Below the pieces are notes generated by a model. The model was not told the origin of the DNA and searched no databases. It saw nothing but the letters and a program-made list of their open reading frames with translations. From JABJAG01 sp965222215 (GTDB lineage: Bacteria; Pseudomonadota; Alphaproteobacteria; UBA6615), in the NCBI GenBank assembly GCA_965222215.1, contig OZ244931.1:3720001-3784000 (forward strand): a DNA stretch of 64,000 nucleotides, read 5' to 3'. How positions within the stretch are numbered: position 1 is the stretch's first letter; every line of letters begins with the position of its first letter. Both the position numbers and the translations under genes were made by a program. Positions 25,043 to 34,023 of the stretch are shown here, piece after piece.

Positions 25043-27397
25043 ATGCGTGAGTTCGGCATCGGCCAGTCCGTGCCGCGCGTCGAGGACCGGCGGCTCCTGA
25101 CGGGCCGTGGCAACTACACCGACGACCGGGCCGTGCCGGGCGCGGCGCATATGGCCATCCTGCGCTCGCCCCATGCGGCGGCCACCATCACCGGCATCGA
25201 TACCTCGACGGCCGCCGCCATGCCCGGCGTGATCGAGGTGCTGACCGCGTCGCAGCTCAACGCCGACGGTCTCGGCGGGCTGGCCTGCGGCGTCAAGCGC
25301 AAGCAGCGCGACGGATCGCCGATGGTCGAGCCGCCCTATCCCCTGCTGGCCGACGGCGAGGTTCACCTCGTGGGGCAGGCGGTCGCGGCGGTCATCGCGG
25401 AGACCCGCGCCCAGGCGATGGACGCCGCCGAAGCCATCGAGGTCGACTACGACACGTCGGACCCGGTCACCGAGACGGGGCGGGCGCGCGACGACGGCGC
25501 ACCGCAGGTCTGGGCCGACGTGCCCGGCAACGAGAGTTTCCTGTTCGAACTCGGCGACCGCGCCGCGACCGACGCCGCCTTCGAAAGCGCGGCCCATGTC
25601 GTCGGCCTCGACTTCGAGATCAGCCGCGTCGCGACCAACACGATGGAGCCGCGCGCGGCGATCGGCTTCTACGACCCGCTGGAAGAACGCTACACGCTCT
25701 ACGCGGGGGTCCAGTCTCCGCACCGGCTGCGCAGCGACATCTGCGCCAACGTGTTCGCCATCCCTGAAGGCAAGTTGCGGGTGATCTCGCCCGACATGGG
25801 GGGCGGTTTCGGCATGCGCGGCAGCCCGTTCGCGGAGCATGCGCTGGTCCTGTGGGCTGCCAAACGCACGGGCCGCCCGGTGCGCTGGGCCGCGATGCGC
25901 AGCGAGGCGCTCGCCAGCGACTACCATGCGCGCGACAACGTCACCCGCGCGGAACTCGCCCTCGACGACGACGGCAGGTTCCTCGCCTTCCGCGTGTCCA
26001 CGGATGCCGCGCTCGGCGGTTTCCTGAGCAACACCGGGCCGCACTCGCCCACCAACAATCTCGGCGGGCTGTCCGGCGTCTACACCACGCCCCACGTCCA
26101 TGCCGAGGTGCGCGGCGTCTACACCCACACCAGCCCCACCGCGACCTATCGCGGCGCAGGCCGGCCCGAGGCGTCCTACGCCATCGAGCGCGTGATCGAC
26201 GTCGCGGCCCACGAGCTGGGCATCGATCCGGTCGAACTGCGCCGGCGCAACATGATCGCGCCGGACGCGCTGCCCTACGACACCGGCTTCGTCTTCACCT
26301 ACGACAGCGGCGAGTTCGAGGTCTGCCTCGACAAGGTCGTCGCGGCCGCGGACCGGGACGGGTTCGCCGCGCGGCGCGCGGACGCGGCGGCCGACGGCAG
26401 GCTTCGCGGCCTGGGCATCGCCAGCGTCATCGAGATCGCGGGCGGCCCGCTGCCGCTCCCGAACGAGGAAAGCGCGGCCGTGCGCTTCGATGCCGACGGC
26501 GGCGTGTCGGTCCTCATGGGCACCCACTCCCACGGGCAGGGCCACGAGACCGCGTTCCGCCAGATCGCGTCGGAAGCCATGGGCATCCCGTTCGATTCGA
26601 TCCGCGTGCTCTACGGCGACACGGACCTGGTCCACCACGGCAAGGGCACATTCGGCTCGCGCTCGATCAGCGTCGGCGGCGCGGCATTGCTGCGCGCGTC
26701 CGAGAAGATCATCGAGCGGGCCGGCCGGATCGCCGCCCACCTGCTCGAAGCCGCGGAGGCGGATATCGCGTTCGACGACGGTGTTTTCTCGGTGCGCGGC
26801 ACGGACCACGAGATCACACTCGTGGATGTCGCGAAAGCGTCGTACCAGCCCGCGCGGATGCCGCGCGAACTGGAGCTCGGGCTCAGCGAGAGCGCCATCG
26901 TGCTGCCGCCCGGCCCGACCTATCCGAACGGCGCCCATGTTGCGGAGGTCGAGATCGAGCGCGAGACGGGCGTCGTCACCCTGGTGTCCTACACGGTCGT
27001 CGACGATGTCGGCGTCGCGCTGAACCCGATGATGGTGAAGGGCCAGGTCCATGGCGGCGTGGTGCAGGGCGCCGGGCAGGCCCTGATGGAGCAGATCGTC
27101 TACGACCCGGGCTCCGGCCAGCTCCTCACCGGCTCGTTCATGGACTACGCCATGCCGCGGGCCGACGACTTTCCGTTCTTCGACGTGCACGAACACAATG
27201 TGCCGTCGAAGAACAACCCGATGGGCCTGAAGGGCGCGGGCGAGGCCGGCACCGTCGGCGCGCTGCCGGCGGTGATGAACGCCGTGTGCGACGCGCTCCG
27301 CCCCCTGGGCATCCGGCATATCGACATGCCCGCCACCCCCGAGCGGGTCTGGCGCGCCATCCGCGACGCGGAAGCAGACAGCCATACCGCTGCCTGA
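25043..27397 (+). CDS. Molybdenum hydroxylase large subunit (xanthine dehydrogenase/CoxL family)
   Basis: A 784-residue molybdopterin-cytosine-dinucleotide-binding subunit: N-terminal aldehyde-oxidase a/b hammerhead (RLLTGRGNYTDD) and C-terminal Mo-binding domain with DMGGGFGMRG, TYRGAGRPE near residue 369, HGQGHETA and the catalytic glutamate in GLKGAGEAG (E734). The loop TYRGAGR lacks the AYXCSFR cysteine of true form-I CO dehydrogenase, so it probably hydroxylates an organic ring or aldehyde. No medium (FAD) or small (2Fe-2S) subunit gene is adjacent, which is unusual because these enzymes normally need both. Confidence 0.92.
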   Translation: MREFGIGQSVPRVEDRRLLTGRGNYTDDRAVPGAAHMAILRSPHAAATITGIDTSTAAAMPGVIEVLTASQLNADGLGGLACGVKRKQRDGSPMVEPPYPLLADGEVHLVGQAVAAVIAETRAQAMDAAEAIEVDYDTSDPVTETGRARDDGAPQVWADVPGNESFLFELGDRAATDAAFESAAHVVGLDFEISRVATNTMEPRAAIGFYDPLEERYTLYAGVQSPHRLRSDICANVFAIPEGKLRVISPDMGGGFGMRGSPFAEHALVLWAAKRTGRPVRWAAMRSEALASDYHARDNVTRAELALDDDGRFLAFRVSTDAALGGFLSNTGPHSPTNNLGGLSGVYTTPHVHAEVRGVYTHTSPTATYRGAGRPEASYAIERVIDVAAHELGIDPVELRRRNMIAPDALPYDTGFVFTYDSGEFEVCLDKVVAAADRDGFAARRADAAADGRLRGLGIASVIEIAGGPLPLPNEESAAVRFDADGGVSVLMGTHSHGQGHETAFRQIASEAMGIPFDSIRVLYGDTDLVHHGKGTFGSRSISVGGAALLRASEKIIERAGRIAAHLLEAAEADIAFDDGVFSVRGTDHEITLVDVAKASYQPARMPRELELGLSESAIVLPPGPTYPNGAHVAEVEIERETGVVTLVSYTVVDDVGVALNPMMVKGQVHGGVVQGAGQALMEQIVYDPGSGQLLTGSFMDYAMPRADDFPFFDVHEHNVPSKNNPMGLKGAGEAGTVGALPAVMNAVCDALRPLGIRHIDMPATPERVWRAIRDAEADSHTAA

Positions 27398-27477
27398 ACG
27401 TTCGGGGTTCGGGAAAGCCAAGCTCTCTCGCCGGCGAATCTCACAATACGATACGAATTCTCTTTTAGTGTATCCCC

Positions 27478-27507
27478 GCGCGCCAAGGCTGGATAAACTT
27501 GGCGCGC
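27478..27507. promoter_or_regulatory. 10-bp perfect inverted repeat upstream of tctC
   Basis: Arms GCGCGCCAAG (27478-27487) and CTTGGCGCGC (27498-27507) are separated by ten AT-rich bases, in the 167-bp gap before tctC. The lack of a following T-run argues against a plain terminator. It could be an operator for the transport operon or a rho-independent-like hairpin. Confidence 0.5.
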
Positions 27508-27564
27508 AACAGGCGAAATAATTGCCGGGCGAAACAACCAAGAATCGTAACGGGGAAGTGTCTT

Positions 27565-28551
27565 ATGAAAAAAATTGCACGATTTATGTCTGCGCTTATC
27601 GGCGCTGTCGGTCTGACGGCGCTTGCGCCGGTCGGCGCCAATGCGGCCGATTTCCCGAGTGAACCGGTGATCATCCAGGTGCCGTTCGCACCGGGTGGCG
27701 GTGCCGACCGCACGTTCCGCTTATTCGCACCGTACCTCTCCGAGGAACTCGGTGTGCCCGTCAAGGTGACAAACGTCGCCGGCGGCGGCGGCTGGGTCTC
27801 CTGGAGCCAGGTGACCAACGAATGGGGCCCCGAGGACGACCACAAGCTGGCCGTCGTCAACATCCCGCACATCTTCTCGATGCTGAACCCGAACATGGGC
27901 CGCAAGGAGACGCTGGAGTCGTTCAACTTCCTTGCCTGGCATTCGTACGACCCGGGCCTGTGGCTCATCCGCTGGGACGACGACCGCTTCGAGACGTTTG
28001 AGGAAGTCCTCAAATACGCCGAAGAGAAACCGCTTGTCGTGTCGGTCGGCAGCCATGGCGGTGACGACCATGTCGGCATGGGCTTCGCGATGAAGGCCGT
28101 TCCGGCGCTGAAGGACTCCAAGCTCCTGTTCTCCGACACCGGCGACAACGGCAAGATCCAGCAGATCCTGGGCAAGACCTCGGACATGGTGGCCGGCAAT
28201 GTCGGCTACTACATCAACACCGTCATGGAGCGGAAACTGCGCCCCGTCGCGGTACTGCATGACGAGCCGTGGATCCTGCTTCCGAGCGTGCCGACCTTCC
28301 AGGAGGTCACCGGCCAGCCGAACATCACCTACGCCGGCCGCACGCTGGCGACGGCCAACGGTCTCGCCGAGGAAAAGCGCACGATCTATCTCGATGCGAT
28401 CAAGCGAGCCATGGCCAACCCGGAGTATCAGCAGAAAGAGCGGGACAACCGCAACTTCCTGATGTTCCGCGAGGGTGAAGATATGTGGAAGCTGCTCCGC
28501 GCCGGCCAGAAAGTCGCCGAGGACGCAGCCTACTGGGAAACCTCTCAGTAA
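27565..28551 (+). CDS. tctC: Tripartite tricarboxylate transporter substrate-binding protein
   Basis: A 328-residue periplasmic binding protein of the Bug/TctC family. The ATG at 27565 has a GGGGAAG ribosome site and gives a clean signal peptide (MKKIARFMSALIGAVG..., cleavage after GANA). Mature-chain hallmarks are IIQVPFAPGGGADRTFR and VKVTNVAGGGG, which bind the carboxylate ligand. It delivers substrate to TctA/TctB. A very stable hairpin follows the stop. Ligand identity is unknown; Bug proteins bind citrate, aromatic acids and other carboxylates. Confidence 0.93.
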   Translation: MKKIARFMSALIGAVGLTALAPVGANAADFPSEPVIIQVPFAPGGGADRTFRLFAPYLSEELGVPVKVTNVAGGGGWVSWSQVTNEWGPEDDHKLAVVNIPHIFSMLNPNMGRKETLESFNFLAWHSYDPGLWLIRWDDDRFETFEEVLKYAEEKPLVVSVGSHGGDDHVGMGFAMKAVPALKDSKLLFSDTGDNGKIQQILGKTSDMVAGNVGYYINTVMERKLRPVAVLHDEPWILLPSVPTFQEVTGQPNITYAGRTLATANGLAEEKRTIYLDAIKRAMANPEYQQKERDNRNFLMFREGEDMWKLLRAGQKVAEDAAYWETSQ

Positions 28552-28590
28552 CACCCTTCGCTGCACGCGCGTCTTTGCTGACGCGCATTT

Positions 28591-28627
28591 CCGTCCTCCG
28601 TCGGGCCACGGCCCGCACGGAGGACGG
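28591..28627. repeat. Long stable hairpin between tctC and tctB
   Basis: Outer arms of 11 bases (28591-28601 and 28617-28627) and inner arms of 6 bases (28602-28607 and 28610-28615) pair around a two-base centre, leaving one bulged C at 28616. No T-run follows. Its place after a binding-protein gene suggests mRNA stabilisation or partial attenuation, giving more TctC than TctB/TctA. Confidence 0.8.
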
Positions 28628-28717
28628 ACGCAGCTTCGCACCAAGCGGTTTTCGAAACCGTCACCGGCGCACAATGCCGGCGGCGGGAGCGAAAACGTCT
28701 GACGGGGGGATACTTCC

Positions 28718-29164
28718 ATGAGTAGAATCTGGGCCGAGCGGTTAACCGCCCTGGGAATGATCGCCTTCGCTGTGATCTTCCTCGCGCAGTCGACCAATTT
28801 TCCGGGCTCGTCCGGCACGTTTCCGGTCTTCACACAGTCCGTCATCGTGCTGCTCGCGGTGATCATGATCATCCGGACCTTCTTCACGAAAGACGAGCGG
28901 TTCGACGGCAACGTCAGGTTCGACTTCTCGTATATGGGCGTGAAGCCCGTCTACGTGATGGTCGTCGCAGCCGCCTATGGCTGGATGATCTTCAACCTCG
29001 GCTTCTACGCCACCTCCTTCCTCTTCTACTTCCTGGTCACCTGGATGACCGGTTACAGGAACCTGAAGGTCATGGCCGCGGTCTCCGTCGTGCTGTTCCC
29101 GCTGATGTACGTCTTCTTCTCGATCGCGCTCGACGCGAACCTGCCCACCGGCATCCTGTTCTGA
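28718..29164 (+). CDS. tctB: Tripartite tricarboxylate transporter small membrane subunit
   Basis: A 148-residue protein with four predicted membrane helices (about 8-25, 36-52, 75-100, 110-135), the usual size and layout of TctB. It begins MSRIWAERLTALGM and has the common FYATSFLFYFLVTWMTGYR segment. It partners TctA in the inner membrane. It sits 166 bp after tctC, with the hairpin in between, and 52 bp before tctA. Confidence 0.88.
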   Translation: MSRIWAERLTALGMIAFAVIFLAQSTNFPGSSGTFPVFTQSVIVLLAVIMIIRTFFTKDERFDGNVRFDFSYMGVKPVYVMVVAAAYGWMIFNLGFYATSFLFYFLVTWMTGYRNLKVMAAVSVVLFPLMYVFFSIALDANLPTGILF

Positions 29165-29216
29165 GCGCCGCCATGACCAATCACCACACAACACGACCGC
29201 ACGGGAGCCGACGATA

Positions 29217-30770
29217 ATGGAAGCGTTCAATTTTCTCGGCGACGTCCTGTCGCTCGCGAATTTCGGGGCGATGATGATCGGCATCATCGTCGGACTCGTC
29301 ATCGGCGCCATCCCGGGCCTCGGCCCGCCGATGGCCATCGCCCTGATGATCCCGATCTCCTTCACCTGGGACCCGCAGACCGCGCTTATCATGATGGTCT
29401 CGACCTATGCGGCCGGACTCTACGGCGGGTCGTTCACCGCGATCCTGCTGCGCGCGCCCGGCACGTCGGCCTCGGCGGCGACCTCCATCGAGGGGTTCGA
29501 GATGACCAAGCGGGGCAAGGCCATCCAGGCCATCCGCATGGCCACCTTCGCCTCCGTGATGGGCGGCATCATCAGCGGGCTGGTGATGGTGTTCCTGTCG
29601 CCCCCGCTCGCCAAGGTCTCGCTTCTGTTCGGGCCGGCCGAGTATTTCCTCGTCGCGATCCTCGGTCTGACCGCCATCGCCGCCGTGTCCTTCGGCGCGC
29701 TGCTGCGCGGCCTGGCGGCCGGCATGCTCGGCCTGTTCATCGCCACGATCGGCGTCGACAACATGACCGCCTACCCGCGGTTTGTGTACGAGCAGACCGG
29801 GCTGCTGTCCGGCGTCGGGATCCTGCCGACCGTGATCGGCCTTTTCGCCTTCGCCCAGGCGCTGACCCTGTGCGAGGGGAGTCCGCAGTCGAACATCTCG
29901 GGCAAGTCGAAACTCAGCTGGAACATCTGGCCACGCTTCAGTGAAATCGTGCACTGCCGCTGGTCGCTGGTGCGCGGCTGGGTCACCGGCCTCGTCATGG
30001 GGATTATCCCGGCCGCGGGTGGCAGCGTGGCGCAATGGATCGCCTACTCGTGGGAAATCCAGCGCGGCAAGCCCGGCGATCAGTTCGGCAAGGGCGAGAT
30101 CAAGGCGGTCGCCGCCACCGAGGCGTCGAACAACGGTGTCACGGGCACGTCGCTGATCCCGATGTTCGTGCTCGGGATTCCGGGCGGCATCTCCGCCGCC
30201 GTCATTCTCGGCGCGCTCATGATCCACGGGCTGCAGCCCGGCGAAACCCTGTTCCGCAAGACGCCGGAGATCATCTACACGGTGATGTGGGGCTTCGTGC
30301 TCGCCAACCTGCTGATGGGCGGCGTCGCCGGCCTGATGGCGCGCACGCTGGCCTACTGCACCCTCGTGCCGCGCGGCGTGCTGGCGCCGGTGATCATGAT
30401 CTTCTGCGTCGTCGGCACCTACACGGCCAGCGGCAACCCCTACGATGTCGGGATCATGATGGCGTTCGGCGTGATCGGCTACTTCGCCCAGAAGTACAAC
30501 TTCGCGCCGGCGGGCATCCTGCTCGGCGTCATTCTGGGGCCGATCGCGGAACAGGGTTTCCGCAACATGATGACGATCACCGACGGCAACGTGATTCCGT
30601 TCCTCGCCGGTCGGCCGGTCTCCATCATCATCATCGTGATGATCGTCGGGGCGCTCTACTTCGCGCTGCGGCCCAAAAAATGGGAAACGACGGAGAAAGA
30701 AGCCTCCAGCCTGCCCCATGACGAGTTCGCCGATCAGCATGACGAATTCGCGGAAGTGAAAGACGACTAA
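29217..30770 (+). CDS. tctA: Tripartite tricarboxylate transporter large membrane subunit
   Basis: A 517-residue permease with about twelve membrane helices. TctA hallmarks are IGAIPGLGPPMAIAL in the first re-entrant region, GGSFTAILLRAPGTSASAAT, GVTGTSLIPMFVLGIPGG and the late ILLGVILGPIAEQGFRNMM. The protein carries secondary, ion-coupled uptake of a carboxylate bound by TctC. The cytosolic C-terminus is long and acidic (EFADQHDEFAEVKDD). The complete C-B-A order suggests a working system. Confidence 0.94.
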   Translation: MEAFNFLGDVLSLANFGAMMIGIIVGLVIGAIPGLGPPMAIALMIPISFTWDPQTALIMMVSTYAAGLYGGSFTAILLRAPGTSASAATSIEGFEMTKRGKAIQAIRMATFASVMGGIISGLVMVFLSPPLAKVSLLFGPAEYFLVAILGLTAIAAVSFGALLRGLAAGMLGLFIATIGVDNMTAYPRFVYEQTGLLSGVGILPTVIGLFAFAQALTLCEGSPQSNISGKSKLSWNIWPRFSEIVHCRWSLVRGWVTGLVMGIIPAAGGSVAQWIAYSWEIQRGKPGDQFGKGEIKAVAATEASNNGVTGTSLIPMFVLGIPGGISAAVILGALMIHGLQPGETLFRKTPEIIYTVMWGFVLANLLMGGVAGLMARTLAYCTLVPRGVLAPVIMIFCVVGTYTASGNPYDVGIMMAFGVIGYFAQKYNFAPAGILLGVILGPIAEQGFRNMMTITDGNVIPFLAGRPVSIIIIVMIVGALYFALRPKKWETTEKEASSLPHDEFADQHDEFAEVKDD

Positions 30771-30821
30771 CCCGGCCGCGCGCCGGACAATCCGTTCACA
30801 GTAAGTTCAGAGGAAATCACC

Positions 30822-32033
30822 ATGGCGGAAGCTGAAATCAAGAACATGACCCTGCTCTCGCAGGATACCCTCGTCGGCTTCGGGGGCATGGGCGAGGGCA
30901 TGTCCATGCAGATCGCGCCGGACGGCCGTCGGATCATGTGGCTCGCCCACGAATCCGCGCCGAAAAACTTCACCGGCGTCGACGTCACCGACCCGCGCAA
31001 ACCGAAGGTCGTCGTTCAGACGGAGCTGCCGGTGATGGAGATGCGGTCCAATTCGCTGGAAGTCACCGGCGACATCATGGCGGTCGCCTACCAGACGCCC
31101 GGCGTGAACATGGAAAAGGTCGGCGTCGAGCTGTTCGACCTGTCGACCCCGGAAGACCCGAAGTCGATCTCCTTCTTCGACTGCTCCGGGCCGCACTCGC
31201 GCGGCGTGCACCAGCTCTGGTTCGCCGATGGCGAGTATGTCCACTGCGCGGCCGGGTCCGACGACTTCGTGCCGACCAACCCGAAGGACGACCAGTTCTA
31301 CCGCTGCATCGACGTGCGCAACCCGTCGAAGCCCGAGGAGGTCGGCCGCTGGTGGTATCCGGGAACGCGCGAGGGCGACAACGTCGCACCGCCGCCGCGC
31401 CACCCGGAATTCGATTCGGGCTTCCGCGCCCACAACACCAACGTCTACCCCGAGCGCCCGGACCGGATGTATCTCGGCTATCTCGACGGCGGCACGTTCG
31501 TGATGGATATCTCCGACAAGTCGAACCCGCAGGTGATCGGCGAATGGAACCCGCATCCGCCGTATCCGGGCTTCGCCCACACGGTCCTGCCGCTGTTCTC
31601 AAAGGACATCCTGATCGTCACCGACGAAAGCATCCGCGACGACGCCATGGACTGGCCGAAGCTCGCCTGGGTCGTCGACGCGCGCAAGGAGGACAACCTC
31701 GTCCCCATCGCCACCCTGCCGATGCCGCCGCTGGAAGACTTCCGCAACCGCGGCGGACGCTTCGGCGCGCACAATGTGCATGAAAACAGGCCGGGCCCGT
31801 CCTTCCGCTCGGACGATCTGATCTTCGGCACGTTCTTTAACGGCGGCGTGCGCGTGTTCGACCTGAAGGACCCGCTGCAGCCGAAGGAGGTGGCCTATTT
31901 CGTGCCCCCGAAGCCGGACGATTCACCGGTCGCGACCGCGCAGATCAACGACGTCTATGTCGACGAGAACCGCATCGTGTACTGCGTCGACCGGCATGCC
32001 GGCGGGCTCTACTGCCTGTCGCTGGATATCTGA
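30822..32033 (+). CDS. LVIVD-repeat beta-propeller protein
   Basis: A 403-residue protein without a signal peptide. At least five LVIVD-type blades are visible through the repeated pattern V-x-D-[VIL]-x-[DN]-P-x-x-P: GVDVTDPRKPK, ELFDLSTPEDPK, CIDVRNPSKPEE, VMDISDKSNPQ and VFDLKDPLQPKE. Histidine-rich spots such as FRAHNTNVYPE and FGAHNVHEN could bind metal. It follows tctA by 51 bp on the same strand and is probably co-transcribed. The activity is unknown; a lactonase-like or binding role is possible for a propeller. Confidence 0.75.
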   Translation: MAEAEIKNMTLLSQDTLVGFGGMGEGMSMQIAPDGRRIMWLAHESAPKNFTGVDVTDPRKPKVVVQTELPVMEMRSNSLEVTGDIMAVAYQTPGVNMEKVGVELFDLSTPEDPKSISFFDCSGPHSRGVHQLWFADGEYVHCAAGSDDFVPTNPKDDQFYRCIDVRNPSKPEEVGRWWYPGTREGDNVAPPPRHPEFDSGFRAHNTNVYPERPDRMYLGYLDGGTFVMDISDKSNPQVIGEWNPHPPYPGFAHTVLPLFSKDILIVTDESIRDDAMDWPKLAWVVDARKEDNLVPIATLPMPPLEDFRNRGGRFGAHNVHENRPGPSFRSDDLIFGTFFNGGVRVFDLKDPLQPKEVAYFVPPKPDDSPVATAQINDVYVDENRIVYCVDRHAGGLYCLSLDI

Positions 32034-32572
32034 TCGCGCAGACCCGCAAGCCCGGCAAGCGGACGCCGCACAAACGGATGGTGCGGCGCCGCCGCGCCGG
32101 ACAGAAAATCGAGAAGCCGCGGATCGATCTGGTCCGCGGTTTCTTTTTCCGGGCGGACCGGGAAAGGCCCGGCGTCCAGCCAGAACAGGATCGGCGCCTC
32201 GATGCGCTCCCCCCCGGCCTCATACGTCGCACCGACAAGCGGGCGATACGCGGCGTAGCACCAGGTCCGGTGGGGGTTTTCCACCTCGCCAAGCCCCGCC
32301 GGCACGGCCAGACTGTCCCGCGCCGCATCCGCATGCTCCGCGATCGCCGCGAAATAGGCGTTCATCCACTTCCGGGCCGCGATATCGAACACGCCGATCA
32401 GGCTGACATGCAGTTCGCGCAGAAACGCCAGGCAGTCGTCGGGCGACCCGACGGCTTCCGGGGCGGGTGGCTTGAACAGCGGGTAGTCCCCGTCGCCGAA
32501 CCGCAACGCCCGGCCGGGCAGAACCTCGACCCGGTGGTTCCCCGCATAGGCGATCTTCACCGGTTCGGACAT
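32009..32572 (-). CDS. Conserved-looking protein of unknown function
   Basis: A 187-residue soluble protein I do not recognise. It starts MSEPVKIAYAGNHRVEVLPG and has a compact middle with LRELHVSLIGVFDIAARKWMN and CYAAYRPLVGATYE. Composition and GC3 bias look coding. Its last 25 bases overlap the end of the converging LVIVD gene. No signal peptide or membrane segment is seen. It is divergent from the substrate-binding-like gene at 32709, with 136 bp between the starts. Confidence 0.6.
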   Translation of the reverse strand: MSEPVKIAYAGNHRVEVLPGRALRFGDGDYPLFKPPAPEAVGSPDDCLAFLRELHVSLIGVFDIAARKWMNAYFAAIAEHADAARDSLAVPAGLGEVENPHRTWCYAAYRPLVGATYEAGGERIEAPILFWLDAGPFPVRPEKETADQIDPRLLDFLSGAAAPHHPFVRRPLAGLAGLRDQISSDRQ

Positions 32573-32708
32573 AACAACTCACAAACTGCTTTCATCATTC
32601 ATTCCTCCAACCAAATATGACCTGCGGGCTTCAGCGCGCCAAGCGCCCGCGCGCGGCGACGCGCCGAGCCCCGTGCGCGACGATGCACAAAGCGAAGGAG
32701 AAACGACC

Positions 32709-33635
32709 ATGCGAAAACTGACCGTCAACGTGTTCCCCGGCGCGATCAACGTGCCCCTGTGGGCCGGCATGCAACAGGGCTTTTTCGCCGACCGCGATCT
32801 CGAGATCGACATCGTCTACACGCCGAACTCAATCGAGCAGCTCACCGGGCTGGCGGCGGGCAAGTTCGACATCGCGCTCACCGCCATCGACAACATCATC
32901 GCCTATAAGGAGAAGCAGGGTGAGGTGCCGGCCGATGGTGACACGGACTTCTTCGCCTTCATGGGCTCCGACGACGCCTTCCTGCGCTTCGTCGTGCAGG
33001 AAGACATCCAGAGTTTCGACGATTTGCGCGGCAACATCCTCACCGTCGACGCGCTGACCACCGGTTTCGCCTTCGTGCTGCGCCGGATGCTGGCGATCAA
33101 TGGTATTTCCGAGGACGAGATCGAATGGATGTCCACCGGCGGCGTCCTGCAGCGCTGGCAGGCGATGATGGAGCATCCCGAGCAGAAGGGCACGCTGCAG
33201 GTCACACCGTTCGAGATCATGGGCGCGGGCAAGGGGCACCATGTGCTGGCCCGCGCGGCGGACGTGCTCGATTCCTACCAGGGCATCGTCGGCGGCGCGC
33301 GGGTCGCCTGGGCCGAGGAGAACGCCGACGACCTCGCCGGCTTCATCGCCGGGTGGCTGCAGTCGGTGAACTGGGTCTACGAGCCCGCGAACCGGGGCAC
33401 GGCCGCCGGCATCATCCTTGAGCACATGCCGCAGATGCCCCAGCCGGTCGCCGAAGGCGCCCTCGCTATCTTCTTCGACGAGGCCAACGGGATGCGCCGC
33501 GACGGCGCGTTCGACCTGCGCGGGATCGACGTCGTGCTCGACCTGCGCCGCGAGTTCGGCCCCGCGCCCGACGACCTGCACGACCGCGAACACTATATCG
33601 ACACGCGTTACCTGGAGATGGCGCAGGGCCTTTAG
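32709..33635 (+). CDS. NMT1/SsuA-like substrate-binding-fold protein, no signal peptide
   Basis: A 308-residue protein with a type 2 periplasmic-binding fold of the NMT1/THI5/SsuA group: NVPLWAGMQQGFFADRDLEIDIVYTP, AAGKFDIALTAIDNI and SFDDLRGNILTVDALTTG. The ATG at 32709 has an AAGGAG site. The chain begins MRKLTVNVFPGAIN with no hydrophobic signal segment, and longer starts do not add one. No ABC permease or ATPase gene is nearby. It may therefore be a cytosolic binding protein or enzyme rather than a transporter component. Confidence 0.78.
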   Translation: MRKLTVNVFPGAINVPLWAGMQQGFFADRDLEIDIVYTPNSIEQLTGLAAGKFDIALTAIDNIIAYKEKQGEVPADGDTDFFAFMGSDDAFLRFVVQEDIQSFDDLRGNILTVDALTTGFAFVLRRMLAINGISEDEIEWMSTGGVLQRWQAMMEHPEQKGTLQVTPFEIMGAGKGHHVLARAADVLDSYQGIVGGARVAWAEENADDLAGFIAGWLQSVNWVYEPANRGTAAGIILEHMPQMPQPVAEGALAIFFDEANGMRRDGAFDLRGIDVVLDLRREFGPAPDDLHDREHYIDTRYLEMAQGL

Positions 33636-33646
33636 ATGAGCGGCCG

Positions 33647-34018
33647 TTAGATCAGCAGCAACAGCGCGCCGACGACGGCGATGTTCGAGAAGACGAACGA
33701 CAGGTGCATGTGCCGGCGCAGCGGGTCGTCCACCCGCCAGAAGCGGTGGAAGATCGCGCTGGCCAGCAGCGTGAACACGATCAGGATCACGGCGCCGATA
33801 TCGGTGTGCCAGTCGAGCGCCACCAGCACGCCGCCGACCGCCTGCAACGCGAACCCGGTCCACAAGGTGATGTAAGGCATCGGGATGCCCATCGCCGCCA
33901 TCCGGTCGGCGTGCTGTTTCACCTTCGTCGTCGCGTTGATCGCGAGCGTACCGAGAAAAAGCGCCGCGACCATGAGTTGGCCGACGACCTCCAGCACCGT
34001 CGCGTTTTCATAAAACAC
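33647..34018 (-). CDS. DoxX-like small membrane protein
   Basis: A 123-residue protein with four membrane helices in the DoxX arrangement: TVLEVVGQLMVAALFLGT first, then a middle pair around YITLWTGFALQAVGG and ALDWHTDIGAVILIVFTL, and a final SFVFSNIAVVGALLLL. A short ASAIFHRFWRVDD loop matches DoxX proteins. Function is uncertain; family members accompany redox enzymes. It lies five bases after the flavin monooxygenase-like gene and is surely co-transcribed with it. Confidence 0.75.
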   Translation of the reverse strand: MFYENATVLEVVGQLMVAALFLGTLAINATTKVKQHADRMAAMGIPMPYITLWTGFALQAVGGVLVALDWHTDIGAVILIVFTLLASAIFHRFWRVDDPLRRHMHLSFVFSNIAVVGALLLLI

Positions 34019-34023
34019 GGCGG

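Noticed and set aside
24506..27541. 1011-codon minus-strand open frame over the molybdenum hydroxylase gene
   Set aside because: It is antisense to a clear molybdenum-hydroxylase gene and matches no family. It is a codon-bias shadow.
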